Below are positions 20,801-29,827 of a stretch of 64,000 nucleotides of DNA, piece by piece. Source of the DNA: Saccharomycopsis fibuligera x Saccharomycopsis cf. fibuligera (Eukaryota; Ascomycota; Saccharomycetes; Ascoideales; Saccharomycopsidaceae); the NCBI GenBank assembly GCA_001936135.1, contig CP012809.1, positions 1,475,501 through 1,539,500 on the forward strand, written 5' to 3'. The translations under genes and the position numbers were made by a program. Each line of letters starts with the position of its first letter. Within the stretch, counting starts at the first letter, position 1. The notes beneath the pieces were generated by a model. It did not search any database, was not told where the DNA came from, and was given only the letters and a program-made list of their open reading frames with translations.

Positions 20801-21538
20801 GTGATTGATTACTCCAAGTTGCCTAATAAGTTCAGAAACATACAAGATGCACGTACTGCGAATCATGAGTTTACTGAAAAGATCAAGAAAGCTGATGAAG
20901 AATTAGAAAGATTATCGCCAAATGCTAAAGCGCTTGAGAGATTACGAGACGTTGAGAATAGGTTGAAAGATGTTGAAGAAAATCATGCTAGAACTAGAGA
21001 TTACGAATCCTCTGTTGCTGAAAAGTTTTCTGACATTAAAGAAAAAAGATACGATACATTTATGAAAGCGTTTGATTTTATTTCCAATAAAATTGATACT
21101 ACATACAAAGAGTTAACCAAGTCGAATGCGTCGCCTTTGGGGGGTTCTGCTTATTTAACTCTTGAAGATGAAGAAGAACCGTATAACGCAGGGATTAAAT
21201 ATCATGCCATGCCTCCATTAAAAAGGTTTAGAGACATGGAACTTCTTTCTGGTGGTGAAAAAACTGTCGCTGCTTTAGCATTATTGTTTGCTATCCATTC
21301 TTTCCAACCTTCTCCATTTTTTGTGCTTGATGAGGTTGATGCTGCTTTAGATAATGCTAACGTTCAAAGAGTAGCTAATTATATTTCTAGCAATGCAGGT
21401 CCGGAGTTCCAATTTATTGTTATCAGTCTCAAGAATGGTTTATTTGAAAAGTCTGATGCATTGGTCGGAATTTATCGAGAACAAGTGGCGAACAGCTCCA
21501 AAACTTTAACGCTAGATCTTAGAACTTATCCCCAATGA
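17867..21538 (+). CDS. SMC1: Cohesin subunit Smc1
   Basis: 1223 residues from the ATG at 17867; yeast Smc1 has 1225. The reading frame stays open a little further upstream, but no ATG is there and MGRLIGLELHNFKSYRG is the conserved start. The parts are in order: Walker A GPNGAGKSN (33-41) in the N-terminal head, the LVFQGDVEQIASQSP segment, the first coiled coil, the hinge beginning near 530 (FPGVKGLVCDLCKPKQKKY) and closing near 666 with GLMTGG, the second coil, signature motif LSGGEK (1127-1132) and Walker B FFVLDE (1151-1156). It pairs with Smc3 and Scc1 to form the ring that holds sister chromatids together and extrudes loops. There is no sign of truncation. The ACGCGT box upstream fits G1/S expression. 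Confidence 0.97.
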   Translation: MGRLIGLELHNFKSYRGTASVGFGTSHFTSIIGPNGAGKSNMMDAISFVLGVQSSHLRSAHLKDLIYRGKLLETRDVSADVSGSENESDNNSANPTRAYVMALYERSNGDILKLKRTITLTGSSEYRINDKVVSATDYSTVLKKENILIKARNFLVFQGDVEQIASQSPLELTKLIETISGSNEYKREYESLREEQEKAHENANTFFQRKRVLNGELKQYKEQKTESEYFEKKMTEKKNLIRTHKLWQLYYYENSKNNLIDQLEAKNDELKRAESVLKKEERILKASNAEYSKENLNIIKQKSAVDKKKQAVDNLNKDLLPVTTKRDLTIKKLADVQRRIKEIKLDISTQETNIKELDKQKEVVKKALKIFESKNFSKDDFDLPDDGKELYEKLKQDFLFQGGALQEGELNELYNDKHSLMLQLENLEQQKANLHDRLSGLNQNLKSFGNQLDDNKFKLDETTEDLTIKKNYLNESRTKKERLLSREFEINTQIKEILLKLDDYNASQRENNRERKLRENINNLQRLFPGVKGLVCDLCKPKQKKYETAVSTILGKSFDSIIVDNITVAQKCIAYLKEQRAGVASFIPLDSVDSKPPNSNLRHVHPNARPVLDVIEYDPVLERAIQYACGNSVVCDEMSVAKSIRWSKGIDVKIVTLDGSLIHKSGLMTGGKGQNDGKSWGKSELNELIKKKDELLDELSVIQHQKPSEIAEKQTLNEISELENILPLLSNANLEIQRNIDDINKELSYQKQNLQSVEGSLNQKNISLVEINSTIAQKEERIKELQSTIYASFTEQYDIDIGEYEKAHGQILRDKEYERAKFMKQISSLDSKLEFEKERVNQSKGRLELLLDEETGLNEKLELIRDQRNEIRDKIDGLETEMEQENTRISKAEEKLKSNMDFIKSVEDKVAGARAKFEQCFKKCSSLEEDIEKEIMHKIDILRNCKIENVDIPLLEGTLDSISIGENPDNLIEISEDIVIDYSKLPNKFRNIQDARTANHEFTEKIKKADEELERLSPNAKALERLRDVENRLKDVEENHARTRDYESSVAEKFSDIKEKRYDTFMKAFDFISNKIDTTYKELTKSNASPLGGSAYLTLEDEEEPYNAGIKYHAMPPLKRFRDMELLSGGEKTVAALALLFAIHSFQPSPFFVLDEVDAALDNANVQRVANYISSNAGPEFQFIVISLKNGLFEKSDALVGIYREQVANSSKTLTLDLRTYPQ

Positions 21539-21984
21539 GCCGTTATTATAGTTGCTTGTTTTTTTTTTTTTTTTTTTCAATTTTTTTAATTTTATTTTAC
21601 TGTTTACTTTTTATTTCTATTTAGTTTAATCTTGTTTATTTCTGCTTAGGGGCAATCGGGTTTTAATTATGGCTAATTTCAAATATATTCTATTTTAATC
21701 TTTAATTGGTTAATTGATTACCATGTTGTAACAGCAAGCATTGGTAGGCAAGCAAGAAGGTAACGTGCCACCTTTCATGTTTCCCCGTTATTTTTCATGG
21801 GAAAAAAACCATTTCGCGTCTTGTTTTTTTCTTTTTTTTTTCTCTTTGCCTTATTTTATTTTTTCTTCACAACGCGAATAAGGCACATCATCTTTCTCAA
21901 CCGGCCTTGTTGAACTCTGTCTTTCAGTGAATCAATTGGCAATTACACAAAGATATCAATAGCTTCAACTTTTGGTCAATAGCA
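21539..21984. other. Intergenic: SMC1 3' end and ISW2 promoter
   Basis: About 0.45 kb, with a T-run just after the SMC1 stop (about 21561-21577) and more T/C-rich tracts near 21820-21870. No gene seen. Confidence 0.6.
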
Positions 21985-24900
21985 ATGTCTGTACCAGAAC
22001 CATCGATTGCCAATGGTAGCTCCGCACCTGATGAGAATACTGATAACAATAATATTGTGAATAATTCACCATCGCCATCACCAATTCTAGCAGCAGAACA
22101 GACCAATCAAACTGAAGCTGGCGTCTCTAGTGAAGTCTTCACTCCGGAAATTGAACAAGATTATATTAATAACAAAAGCCTTGACAGAAAGTCGTTTTAT
22201 TTTCTTAAGGAGAACTCAGATGTTTTACAAGATGAGCAAAGAGTGAAAGAGATAGCAAAACGATACAACTATTTGTTAGATCTATCAGTTCTTTTCAAGA
22301 AATTCTTCCAAGCCAAGGCTGAAAAGGATCCGAAGTTTGGCCAGATAATAAAGCGCATTGAAGAACAAGATCATAAAGCAATACTCAGCAGCAACAATGG
22401 CAAAAAACACAGCGAAGCAAACGGACACGAGGGCGCAAGACGCCGCAAAACGGAAAAAGAAGAGGATGCAGAATTGCTCAATGCTGACAGCGATTCAGAT
22501 ATTATCGAGTTTACTGAATCACCAACCTATATCAATGGTAAGTTGAGAGAGTATCAGGTTCAAGGCCTTAACTGGTTGGTTTCTTTGCATGAGAACAACT
22601 TGTCAGGGATCTTGGCCGATGAAATGGGTCTTGGTAAGACCTTACAGACTATTTCGTTTCTTGGATACTTGCGCTTCTTTAAAAACACAGTGGGGCCGCA
22701 TTTAGTCATTGTTCCTAAATCAACGCTAGAGAACTGGCAGAGAGAGTTCAACAAGTGGATACCTCAATTTAAGGCCATTGTGTTAACTGGGGATAAGGAA
22801 CAAAGATCCAATATAATTAATAATGAAATTATGGAATGTAATTTTGACGTGGTCATATCCTCATATGAGATTGTTATCAAAGAAAAAGCAACATTGAGAA
22901 AATTTGACTGGAGCTACTTGGCTATTGATGAAGCTCACAGAATAAAAAACGAACAGAGTTTATTATCACAGGTCATTAGATTGTTTACTTCCAAAAATAG
23001 ACTATTAATTACAGGTACACCATTACAGAATAACTTACATGAGCTTTGGGCGTTATTAAATTTCTTGTTGCCTGATGTGTTTAGTGATTCTGAAGGCTTT
23101 GATGAGTATTTTGGGAGCTCAACATCCACTAGTGATAAGGAAGAATCGAAAGAAAGCGACGAGCATCAACAGGAGGTCATCAAACAACTACACACCATTC
23201 TCTCGCCGTTTTTGTTGCGTCGTATCAAATCTCAAGTTGAAAAATCGTTGTTACCAAAAAAAGAGCTAAACTTGTATGTTAACTTGTCTCCGCTCCAGAA
23301 GAATTTGTACAGAAAATTATTAGAGAAGGATTTGGATGCTATTAATGGGTTGAATGGTAAGAAAGAGTCCAAAACTAGATTATTGAATATTGTCATGCAG
23401 CTAAGAAAGTGTTGTAATCATCCATACCTTTTTGACGGCGTTGAACCTGGGCCTCCATATACTACTGATGAGCACTTGGTTTATAATTCTCAAAAGCTTA
23501 AAATTTTAGATCGTTTATTAAAAAAGTTTAAAGCTGAAGGTTCAAGAGTCTTGATTTTTTCCCAAATGAGCAGAATGTTAGACATTATGGAAGATTACTG
23601 CTACTTCAGAAAGTACAATTATTGCAGAATTGATGGCTCAACAGAACACGAAGACCGTATTCAACAGATTGATGATTACAATGCGGAAGGTAGTGACAAA
23701 TTTGTTTTTCTTTTGACTACCAGAGCAGGTGGTTTGGGTATCAACCTAACAAGTGCAGATGTGGTTATCCTTTTTGATTCTGATTGGAATCCTCAAGCAG
23801 ATTTGCAAGCTATGGATAGAGCACACAGAATTGGTCAAAAGAAACAAGTTAAAGTTTTTAGATTAGTTACTGAAAACTCCATAGAAGAAAAAGTTTTAGA
23901 GAGAGCGATGAAAAAATTGAGATTGGATCAGGTGGTCATTCAGCAAGTTAGAAGTGCCCCGTCTGCTAACAATAAAAACGTTGATAAAGACGAGTTGTTG
24001 AACATGATAAGACATGGTGCACAAGATATATTTGATGCCGGTGGTACTAGAGATTCGAGCGAGGCACCTCAAGGAGAAGATAGCGGTGAATTTGATCTTG
24101 AAGAAATTTTGGCAAATTCTGAAAAGAGAACTAAAGAATTGAATAGCAAGTATTCGAAATTAGGTTTTGATGAGCTACAAGAAATGGACAATGATAACAC
24201 TTCTGCTTATCAATGGAACGGGACTGATTTTAAGAAAAAACAGACTAGAAAAGTTGGTTCAGGTTTCATGTGGTTGAACCCAGGAAAGAGAGAAAGAAAA
24301 GAAAACTATTCTATTGATGCATATTACAGAGACGCTTTGCATACTGGTGGTAGAACTGCATCTAGTGAGCCTAAGGCGCCAAGACCACCAAAGCTGATCA
24401 ACTTGTATGACCATCAATTTTACTCACCACACCTATATGAGCTCTATGAAAAGGAGAAAAATTGGTACAAGAAATCTATTAACTACAAAGTGCCGCCGGG
24501 TGGCGAAAAAGGTAACAGTAGTAATAAATTATTTACTTCTGAAGATCTTGAAACTGACGCCAAATTAGAACAGTTTGAAATTGATCATGCTGAACCGTTG
24601 ACTGTGGAGGAAGAAAAGCTCAAGACAAAATATTTGGAAGAAGGCTTTGGGAATTGGTCTAGAAGAGAATTCAATAATTTTATACAACTTTCTGCCAAAT
24701 ACGGAAGACGTTCGATAAGCGCAATTTCCAAGGAAATGGTCGAAAATAGTGTTGTCATGAATGTTAAAACAGTTGAGGAGATTGAAAAATACGCAAAAGT
24801 GTTCTGGGAGCGTTTTGAAGAGATTGAAGGTTTTGAAAAATATCTTGCCCAGATTGAACAAGGTGAAGAAAAGATTGCCAAGCATATGAAGCAGCAAAAA

Positions 24901-25608
24901 TGTTTGCACAAGAAAATGGCTCAATATGAAGTTCCGTTAAAGGAGCTTGAATTGAAATTTCCACCTGCATCACTTGCAAAAGCAGCATTTACGCCAGATG
25001 AAGACGCATTTTTATTAGTTCAACTTTTTAAACATGGTATTGATGCCGAAAATCTTTATGACACTATTCATAAGGAAATTTTGAAAAGTTCAATGTTCAA
25101 ATTTGATTATTTTTTGAAGACTAGAAGCAATCCAGAGCTAAGCAGAAGATGTCATACTTTGCTTGCTAGCATTGTGAAGGAAATTGATGCTGAGGAAAAG
25201 AAGCTAAAGTCGACCATTGAAAGAAAGAAGAAGAATTTAGATGAAAAGATAGTCGAGGCTACAGAAAAAAAGAAGAAAAAAGCTGTTAAGGCAAAGAACA
25301 AAGCGAAGGCTAATGGTGTGAAGAAGGGTAAAGCTACAGGCACAAATAAAGCGAAAGCGAACTCTAAAGCGAAAGCGGCAGTTACTGCAAAAACAAAAGC
25401 TACTGGTAAAGCTGCAAATGCTATCGCTGTGGCCGCTACGCCAAAGAAAGCTGGAAGAGGTAGATCTAAGGCAACGCCTGTAGCTAAGAAAGGAAAAGGT
25501 AAGGCCAAAACTAGTGGTAAAGGAGTCACAAAGCCTGGTCCAAAAGGTCGAAAACTGGCTTCTAGTGGACAAGATATTGCAAAATATTTTAATGGCAAAA
25601 AGAAGTGA
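21985..25608 (+). CDS. ISW2: ISWI-class chromatin-remodelling ATPase with a histone-H1-like tail
   Basis: 1207 residues. The N-terminus (1-175) is acidic and disordered, then the SNF2 ATPase follows: KLREYQVQGLNWL, Walker A DEMGLGKT (about 211-218), DEAH box (about 314), SGILADE and TGTPLQNNLHELW. The helicase C-domain has IFSQMSRMLDIMEDY, LTTRAGGLGINL and QAMDRAHRIGQ (to about 640). HAND-SANT-SLIDE-like segments follow (about 740-1065), including NWSRREFNNFIQLSAKYGR. These match S. cerevisiae Isw2 better than Isw1 by my reading (TESP-Y leader, KPGP-free linker, PKAPR-P stretch). The enzyme slides nucleosomes and represses transcription. Unusually, residues about 1070-1207 are almost only Lys, Ala, Gly, Thr and Val in KAK/KAKA patterns with an AT-hook-like GRGRSK. 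Confidence 0.9.
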   Translation: MSVPEPSIANGSSAPDENTDNNNIVNNSPSPSPILAAEQTNQTEAGVSSEVFTPEIEQDYINNKSLDRKSFYFLKENSDVLQDEQRVKEIAKRYNYLLDLSVLFKKFFQAKAEKDPKFGQIIKRIEEQDHKAILSSNNGKKHSEANGHEGARRRKTEKEEDAELLNADSDSDIIEFTESPTYINGKLREYQVQGLNWLVSLHENNLSGILADEMGLGKTLQTISFLGYLRFFKNTVGPHLVIVPKSTLENWQREFNKWIPQFKAIVLTGDKEQRSNIINNEIMECNFDVVISSYEIVIKEKATLRKFDWSYLAIDEAHRIKNEQSLLSQVIRLFTSKNRLLITGTPLQNNLHELWALLNFLLPDVFSDSEGFDEYFGSSTSTSDKEESKESDEHQQEVIKQLHTILSPFLLRRIKSQVEKSLLPKKELNLYVNLSPLQKNLYRKLLEKDLDAINGLNGKKESKTRLLNIVMQLRKCCNHPYLFDGVEPGPPYTTDEHLVYNSQKLKILDRLLKKFKAEGSRVLIFSQMSRMLDIMEDYCYFRKYNYCRIDGSTEHEDRIQQIDDYNAEGSDKFVFLLTTRAGGLGINLTSADVVILFDSDWNPQADLQAMDRAHRIGQKKQVKVFRLVTENSIEEKVLERAMKKLRLDQVVIQQVRSAPSANNKNVDKDELLNMIRHGAQDIFDAGGTRDSSEAPQGEDSGEFDLEEILANSEKRTKELNSKYSKLGFDELQEMDNDNTSAYQWNGTDFKKKQTRKVGSGFMWLNPGKRERKENYSIDAYYRDALHTGGRTASSEPKAPRPPKLINLYDHQFYSPHLYELYEKEKNWYKKSINYKVPPGGEKGNSSNKLFTSEDLETDAKLEQFEIDHAEPLTVEEEKLKTKYLEEGFGNWSRREFNNFIQLSAKYGRRSISAISKEMVENSVVMNVKTVEEIEKYAKVFWERFEEIEGFEKYLAQIEQGEEKIAKHMKQQKCLHKKMAQYEVPLKELELKFPPASLAKAAFTPDEDAFLLVQLFKHGIDAENLYDTIHKEILKSSMFKFDYFLKTRSNPELSRRCHTLLASIVKEIDAEEKKLKSTIERKKKNLDEKIVEATEKKKKKAVKAKNKAKANGVKKGKATGTNKAKANSKAKAAVTAKTKATGKAANAIAVAATPKKAGRGRSKATPVAKKGKGKAKTSGKGVTKPGPKGRKLASSGQDIAKYFNGKKK

Positions 25609-27415
25609 AGTGATTTTTCTAGTAATAGGTTGTACTGCTTGTCCAACGCAGACTTAAGCTTCTTATCTATTCCTTTATTTACATCTTTTGTAAACTTATT
25701 TACTTACAAGTGAATTGTATATTTATTTACAAAACCTCATACTTTTTGGTTGTAGCGCATAACATAACCTTCGTTAATCTTGAGCTCAAAGCTATTGTCC
25801 TGTAAATCATTCTTCAAATGCAGTCTGAGTGACTAGCAAGTTTATTTCAATTTCAGATTTGAAAACTCGCTAACACAAACGCATGAAAATAAAACAACAA
25901 AATTCAATTTTTGTTTGAAGTTATAGTTTATGGAGAAATCCTCGCACTACAGGTGACAAAATCTTTATAGCTAGCAAATAAGTCGCTTTACCTTCACCAT
26001 CATATTACTCCACACACTCACCCTGAACTTAACAAACATATGCACCTTTATCTACAACACAATCGTCCTGTCCTTTTTCACACATGTTGGCAGTCCTCTT
26101 TTCCAGTTCAATATGAGCCGCAACTAAGGTAGAAGAAGACAGTCTCGATTAGAAAGTTTGCAACGGGGCTCTAATTTTGCTGTATTAAAGTTAGTTGGTG
26201 TTACAATCTTCTATATGGTAAGCATACAAGCAAGAAGATACTGGTCAAACATTTGATAAAATATACTTTACTGGCGGTTTTTTCAGGTGGTATTATGGGC
26301 ATGGTAATAATGATGCTGATGAAAAATTAGTTGTCTTCGAAAATTAATACAATTGTATTCGGCCCAGCAGTTTGTTGGTGTTATAGCTTGCTAGGTGGGG
26401 CTCAAGCTTAGTAAATTGAATTAGGATTCAAGCAAAACATCCACATAATATGAAGTTAAATTTATTACCCCCAAATTAGACCAAAGTGTGTCGTGCCCGG
26501 ACGCATTTACCATCATGAAAGAAGGATAACAATAATATTCACTCAACCTCACATTATCAATGAGTAGCACAGAAAGGTCATACCACAAGAAAAGAGTAAA
26601 TACACTTTAACATTGAATCATCACACGTTTTGGTTTTTAGATCAAGAGTACAGCCGTTGACGCTTCTAAAAACAGATTGATGAATCGAAGGATGAAGCCG
26701 ATTTGGAGAGGGGCAGTACAGCGCATAATTTAGCATCGCATTGCATGATATATGAAGCCAAAAAAAAAAAAAAAAAAAAAAAAAAATACCCACAAAAAGC
26801 TTCTTTTAGTAAACTAAAATCTGGAACAGCGAGGCAAAAAGCTGGCTGCAACGGAAGTAATAGTTTAAACAAAAACAAAAAAAAAGTCTGGCTCTTTCTA
26901 GAAAAATTAAAATCAAGAAACAATGTCTGTATATTGCCTCGGGCCTCGTGGGAGGTCAATACAGGAAGATTTTTTACCAATGGCGATAAAAATCCCGGAT
27001 TATGTTACTTTGCGCAGTAAATAAAACATCTCTCTTAAATGAAAAATTTTCTCTTTTAGCTGCAATGCTTGTGTGAAAGGTAGCTTGATTCGTCCAGATT
27101 AGGCAATTACAGTTCAGTATGTTGTTGTTTTCTCCCACTGTTATCCAGTTTGGGCTATCAGAGACCACGAGGTTAACTGCTTTTGGCCGCTTATTTTTTT
27201 ACTTGTGGCGCAGCGCCGCAGAAAACAGCTCAAAACAGCTCATTGAAATATATTCTAAATTGGGAAGTGTATTTTTAGCATGTCAGTTTTACCTCTGACT
27301 ACTAATTCCTTTCAGTAGACACGAAGGGGTCTTTATAATGCACATGTTTCCATGGCTTGGCTTCCGCGCCAAGAAAACTGTCAAATTTTCTTGGCGCATC
27401 GGTTGAATTTCCACC
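25609..27415. other. Long intergenic region before the BMT gene
   Basis: 1.8 kb without a convincing gene. An A27 run lies at 26760-26786, and apparent Lys- or Phe-rich frames across it are artefacts. A faint possible spliced reading frame lies at about 26129-26308 (see findings). The right end is the BMT promoter: a GGCGCAGCGCC palindrome at 27207-27217, a repeated AAAACAGCTC at about 27221-27240, a TATA-like TTTATAAT near 27332, and the GCCAAG cluster at 27356-27397. Confidence 0.55.
27356..27397. promoter_or_regulatory. Triple GCCAAG (Rim101/PacC-type) sites, two forming a perfect palindrome
   Basis: CTTGGC lies at 27356-27361. GCGCCAAGAAAA (27366-27377) and its exact reverse complement TTTTCTTGGCGC (27386-27397) surround an 8-nt spacer. 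PacC recognises GCCARG and C. albicans Rim101 recognises CCAAGAAA, so all three copies fit. They sit 19-60 bp before the BMT ATG, between a TATA-like sequence and the start codon. If transcribed, the palindrome would also form a 12-bp hairpin in the leader. Confidence 0.7.
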
Positions 27416-29170
27416 ATGATTTTTAACGTTATTGCAAAGTCAAAACTTGTCAGATCGCTATTGATAGTATGGGCCTGTTTAGTCTTTTATGTTTATACCC
27501 CTTTTGCTTTTTCGGGAAAAAACAAGAGTATTTTGTTGTTTGATAATCCCATAAGTTACTCCAGCAATTACGATATTTATATCACTGGAAAAATACAGCA
27601 AAATCAAAAATCAGACAAACTTTCGAATAAGCCACTATTTTACGATGAGGACTTTGTGCAATACAAATTCAACTCATATCTTTTGAGCAAAGAGCTCTAC
27701 ACTAATCATGGAAATAAATCTTGCCATATACCAAAACAGTCAAGCTCCTTATTGGTATCTAGAGATAGTTTAGAGCTCAATAGTAACCTAAAGTTCTATA
27801 GAGATAAGCTATTGCAAACAAAATACAAGACTGTGATTAAAGATAACCTTAGCCTACGCGAAGACGAAGTCTTGAGTAAAAAATGGTTTCTGTTTGGAGG
27901 AAATTCAGTTTACTTGCCAGATCACGGAATTCACTTAATGGCAAGCAGAATAATCTATTCAAGCGTTGGTGAAAAAGATAAACCCAAGATTAGCTTCATT
28001 AGTATAAAAGCATATGATCTGAACTTCAGAGAAATTAAAGGCTCATTTACTTTCAAATATATCAACTACAGCTTCAATATCCAAAGCAAGCCATCATTTA
28101 TCAAGAAAGATGCAGCTATAACATTAAACTTTCCAAATATTGTCAACATTCAGTTTGACTATAATATTGACAAAGCCTTTCTTGGACCAGAGGATCCTAA
28201 ATTATTCTTAAATAAATTTGGCCATCCAATGGTGACATTTAACATGTTTGATAACAAGATTAACTCAAGAAGGATATATGCCTTCCATATTTTTGAGAAC
28301 ACGCTCAGGCAGCTCAGAATAAAAAACAAATTGTTGTTAGGGACTGAAAAGAATTGGTTGCCTTTTTGTGAGCCAACTTTTTCTTCTGATAGTACCATAA
28401 AAAGCGATGAATTCTATTTATCTAACTCTATAAGATTTATCTACAGCTTTGAACCTCTTCTTGTTGTTGAATGCAACTTCGAGGATGGCTTTTGCGATAT
28501 TATAAACTCATCAGAGGAAAAACTCGACGAAAGTCATGCAAGTTTCATAAAAGGCACATACCACGAAAAAGGTAAGCCACAATTCAATAAACTCAAAAAG
28601 AGACTCGGTGGAGGGAGCTCTTTGTTTCAAGTGCCAAATAATATAATAGATCAATTACCCATAAGCTTTCAAACATACAAATTCTGGGTATTATTCTCTA
28701 GAACACATTTGAAAAAATGTGGATGTGGTAAGACGTTTTATCGTCCTAATATTGTCTTACTTTCTGAATTCAATAACGTTTTTCAAATTTTATCAGTTTC
28801 TTTCTCCTTAAGCTTCAACATGGTTGTAAAGAGCTATAAAGGTGAGACTCATGAGTCCTGTTCTGGAAAAAAATCTGTTCTTTTGGTAAACGGTATAAGC
28901 AAATGGGAAAGCCGCATGAACGGTCAAGAAGACCTTTTAACTATTCAATTAAGTCAAGCAGACCTGAGCACTGAGATGATAGAAATTAAAAATTTTGGAA
29001 ACTATATTTTGCAAATATTGCAGAAAACTTTAGTTGAAAATAAAGTCGGCGGCATTGCTGAAGGATCAAGTAATAGAGCTTTAAAACAGGTCAACACAAG
29101 GTTGATGGAGTGTGTTTTGCAACAAGCAGAGAAGTATTGTAAAGATTACTCGCAAAAACACTCACAATAA
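27416..29170 (+). CDS. Beta-mannosyltransferase, BMT family (GT91)
   Basis: 584 residues. The short cytosolic N-tail and one hydrophobic anchor (about 12-31, SLLIVWACLVFYVYTPFAF) make a type II membrane protein, as expected for a Golgi or ER glycosyltransferase. The luminal part has the family segments KKWFLFGGNSVYLPDHGIHL, GPEDPKLFLNKFGHPMVTFN, NWLPFCEPTF and FKLKKRLGGGSS-like residues near 395-405. BMT enzymes of C. albicans and relatives add beta-1,2-linked mannose to cell-wall mannan, mannoproteins and phospholipomannan, a trait missing from S. cerevisiae. C. albicans has nine paralogs, and I cannot assign this copy to one of them. The ATG is in a CCACCATG context. The gene looks whole. 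Confidence 0.87.
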   Translation: MIFNVIAKSKLVRSLLIVWACLVFYVYTPFAFSGKNKSILLFDNPISYSSNYDIYITGKIQQNQKSDKLSNKPLFYDEDFVQYKFNSYLLSKELYTNHGNKSCHIPKQSSSLLVSRDSLELNSNLKFYRDKLLQTKYKTVIKDNLSLREDEVLSKKWFLFGGNSVYLPDHGIHLMASRIIYSSVGEKDKPKISFISIKAYDLNFREIKGSFTFKYINYSFNIQSKPSFIKKDAAITLNFPNIVNIQFDYNIDKAFLGPEDPKLFLNKFGHPMVTFNMFDNKINSRRIYAFHIFENTLRQLRIKNKLLLGTEKNWLPFCEPTFSSDSTIKSDEFYLSNSIRFIYSFEPLLVVECNFEDGFCDIINSSEEKLDESHASFIKGTYHEKGKPQFNKLKKRLGGGSSLFQVPNNIIDQLPISFQTYKFWVLFSRTHLKKCGCGKTFYRPNIVLLSEFNNVFQILSVSFSLSFNMVVKSYKGETHESCSGKKSVLLVNGISKWESRMNGQEDLLTIQLSQADLSTEMIEIKNFGNYILQILQKTLVENKVGGIAEGSSNRALKQVNTRLMECVLQQAEKYCKDYSQKHSQ

Positions 29171-29599
29171 GTGTTCACCACTCACCCATTTGTTTCGTTC
29201 AGCAATAATGTTCTTTTTTAAAACAATTTTTTGAAAAATCTTAATTTTTTCCTGTTCACACTTTTTCCCCTAGTTTGATTGTTCATTATTTTTTGACAAT
29301 CCGTGTAAGAGTATAGTCTATTGCGGGTCAGAAATATTCCATTTTTGTTGCAAACACAACCCAGCTTAACAATTTCAGAAAAAGATGAGAATACTGATTA
29401 TTCATATATCCAAAGACATTTTATCACGCAGTTTACCTATAATGAAATGAAAAACTTTTCCGTTGAGGTATGGTATGTAAATAACGTGTAATACAGGAAA
29501 AAGGCAAAAGCAAAGAAAACATAAAAAGTTTTTATTCAATACAAACACACACAAGTACTCATCATGGAAGTAAAGTAAATTTTGAAGATGAAATGGTGG
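29171..29599. other. Intergenic between BMT and the CDR-like pseudogene (convergent)
   Basis: About 0.43 kb of AT-rich sequence between two convergent 3' ends. No gene seen. The boundary with the pseudogene is approximate, because its last recognisable codons fade out near 29600-29640. Confidence 0.5.
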
Positions 29600-29793
29600 T
29601 AGTTTCAAGTTTTGTAGTAAACTAATCAATTGAGAGCTTCTTTTACCCGCGCCTTTTGGAACTATGGCCAAAACAGTACCAAATATGTTGATAAAGATGA
29701 AAGCAGTAAAAATGCCAAGATCTCCACCCTTGTTTTCAGGATTAATAGGAACACTCTGCAAGAAAAAAATTTGGTTTCAGCCACCGTGCAAAA

Positions 29794-29827
<34 letters not shown>

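Noticed and set aside
25152-25646. Long antisense frames opposite the ISW2 tail
   Set aside because: They mirror the Lys/Ala codon repeats of the sense gene; shadows of biased composition.
26578-27020. Frames with poly-Lys or poly-Phe near the A27 run
   Set aside because: Produced by the homopolymer; no similarity or start context.
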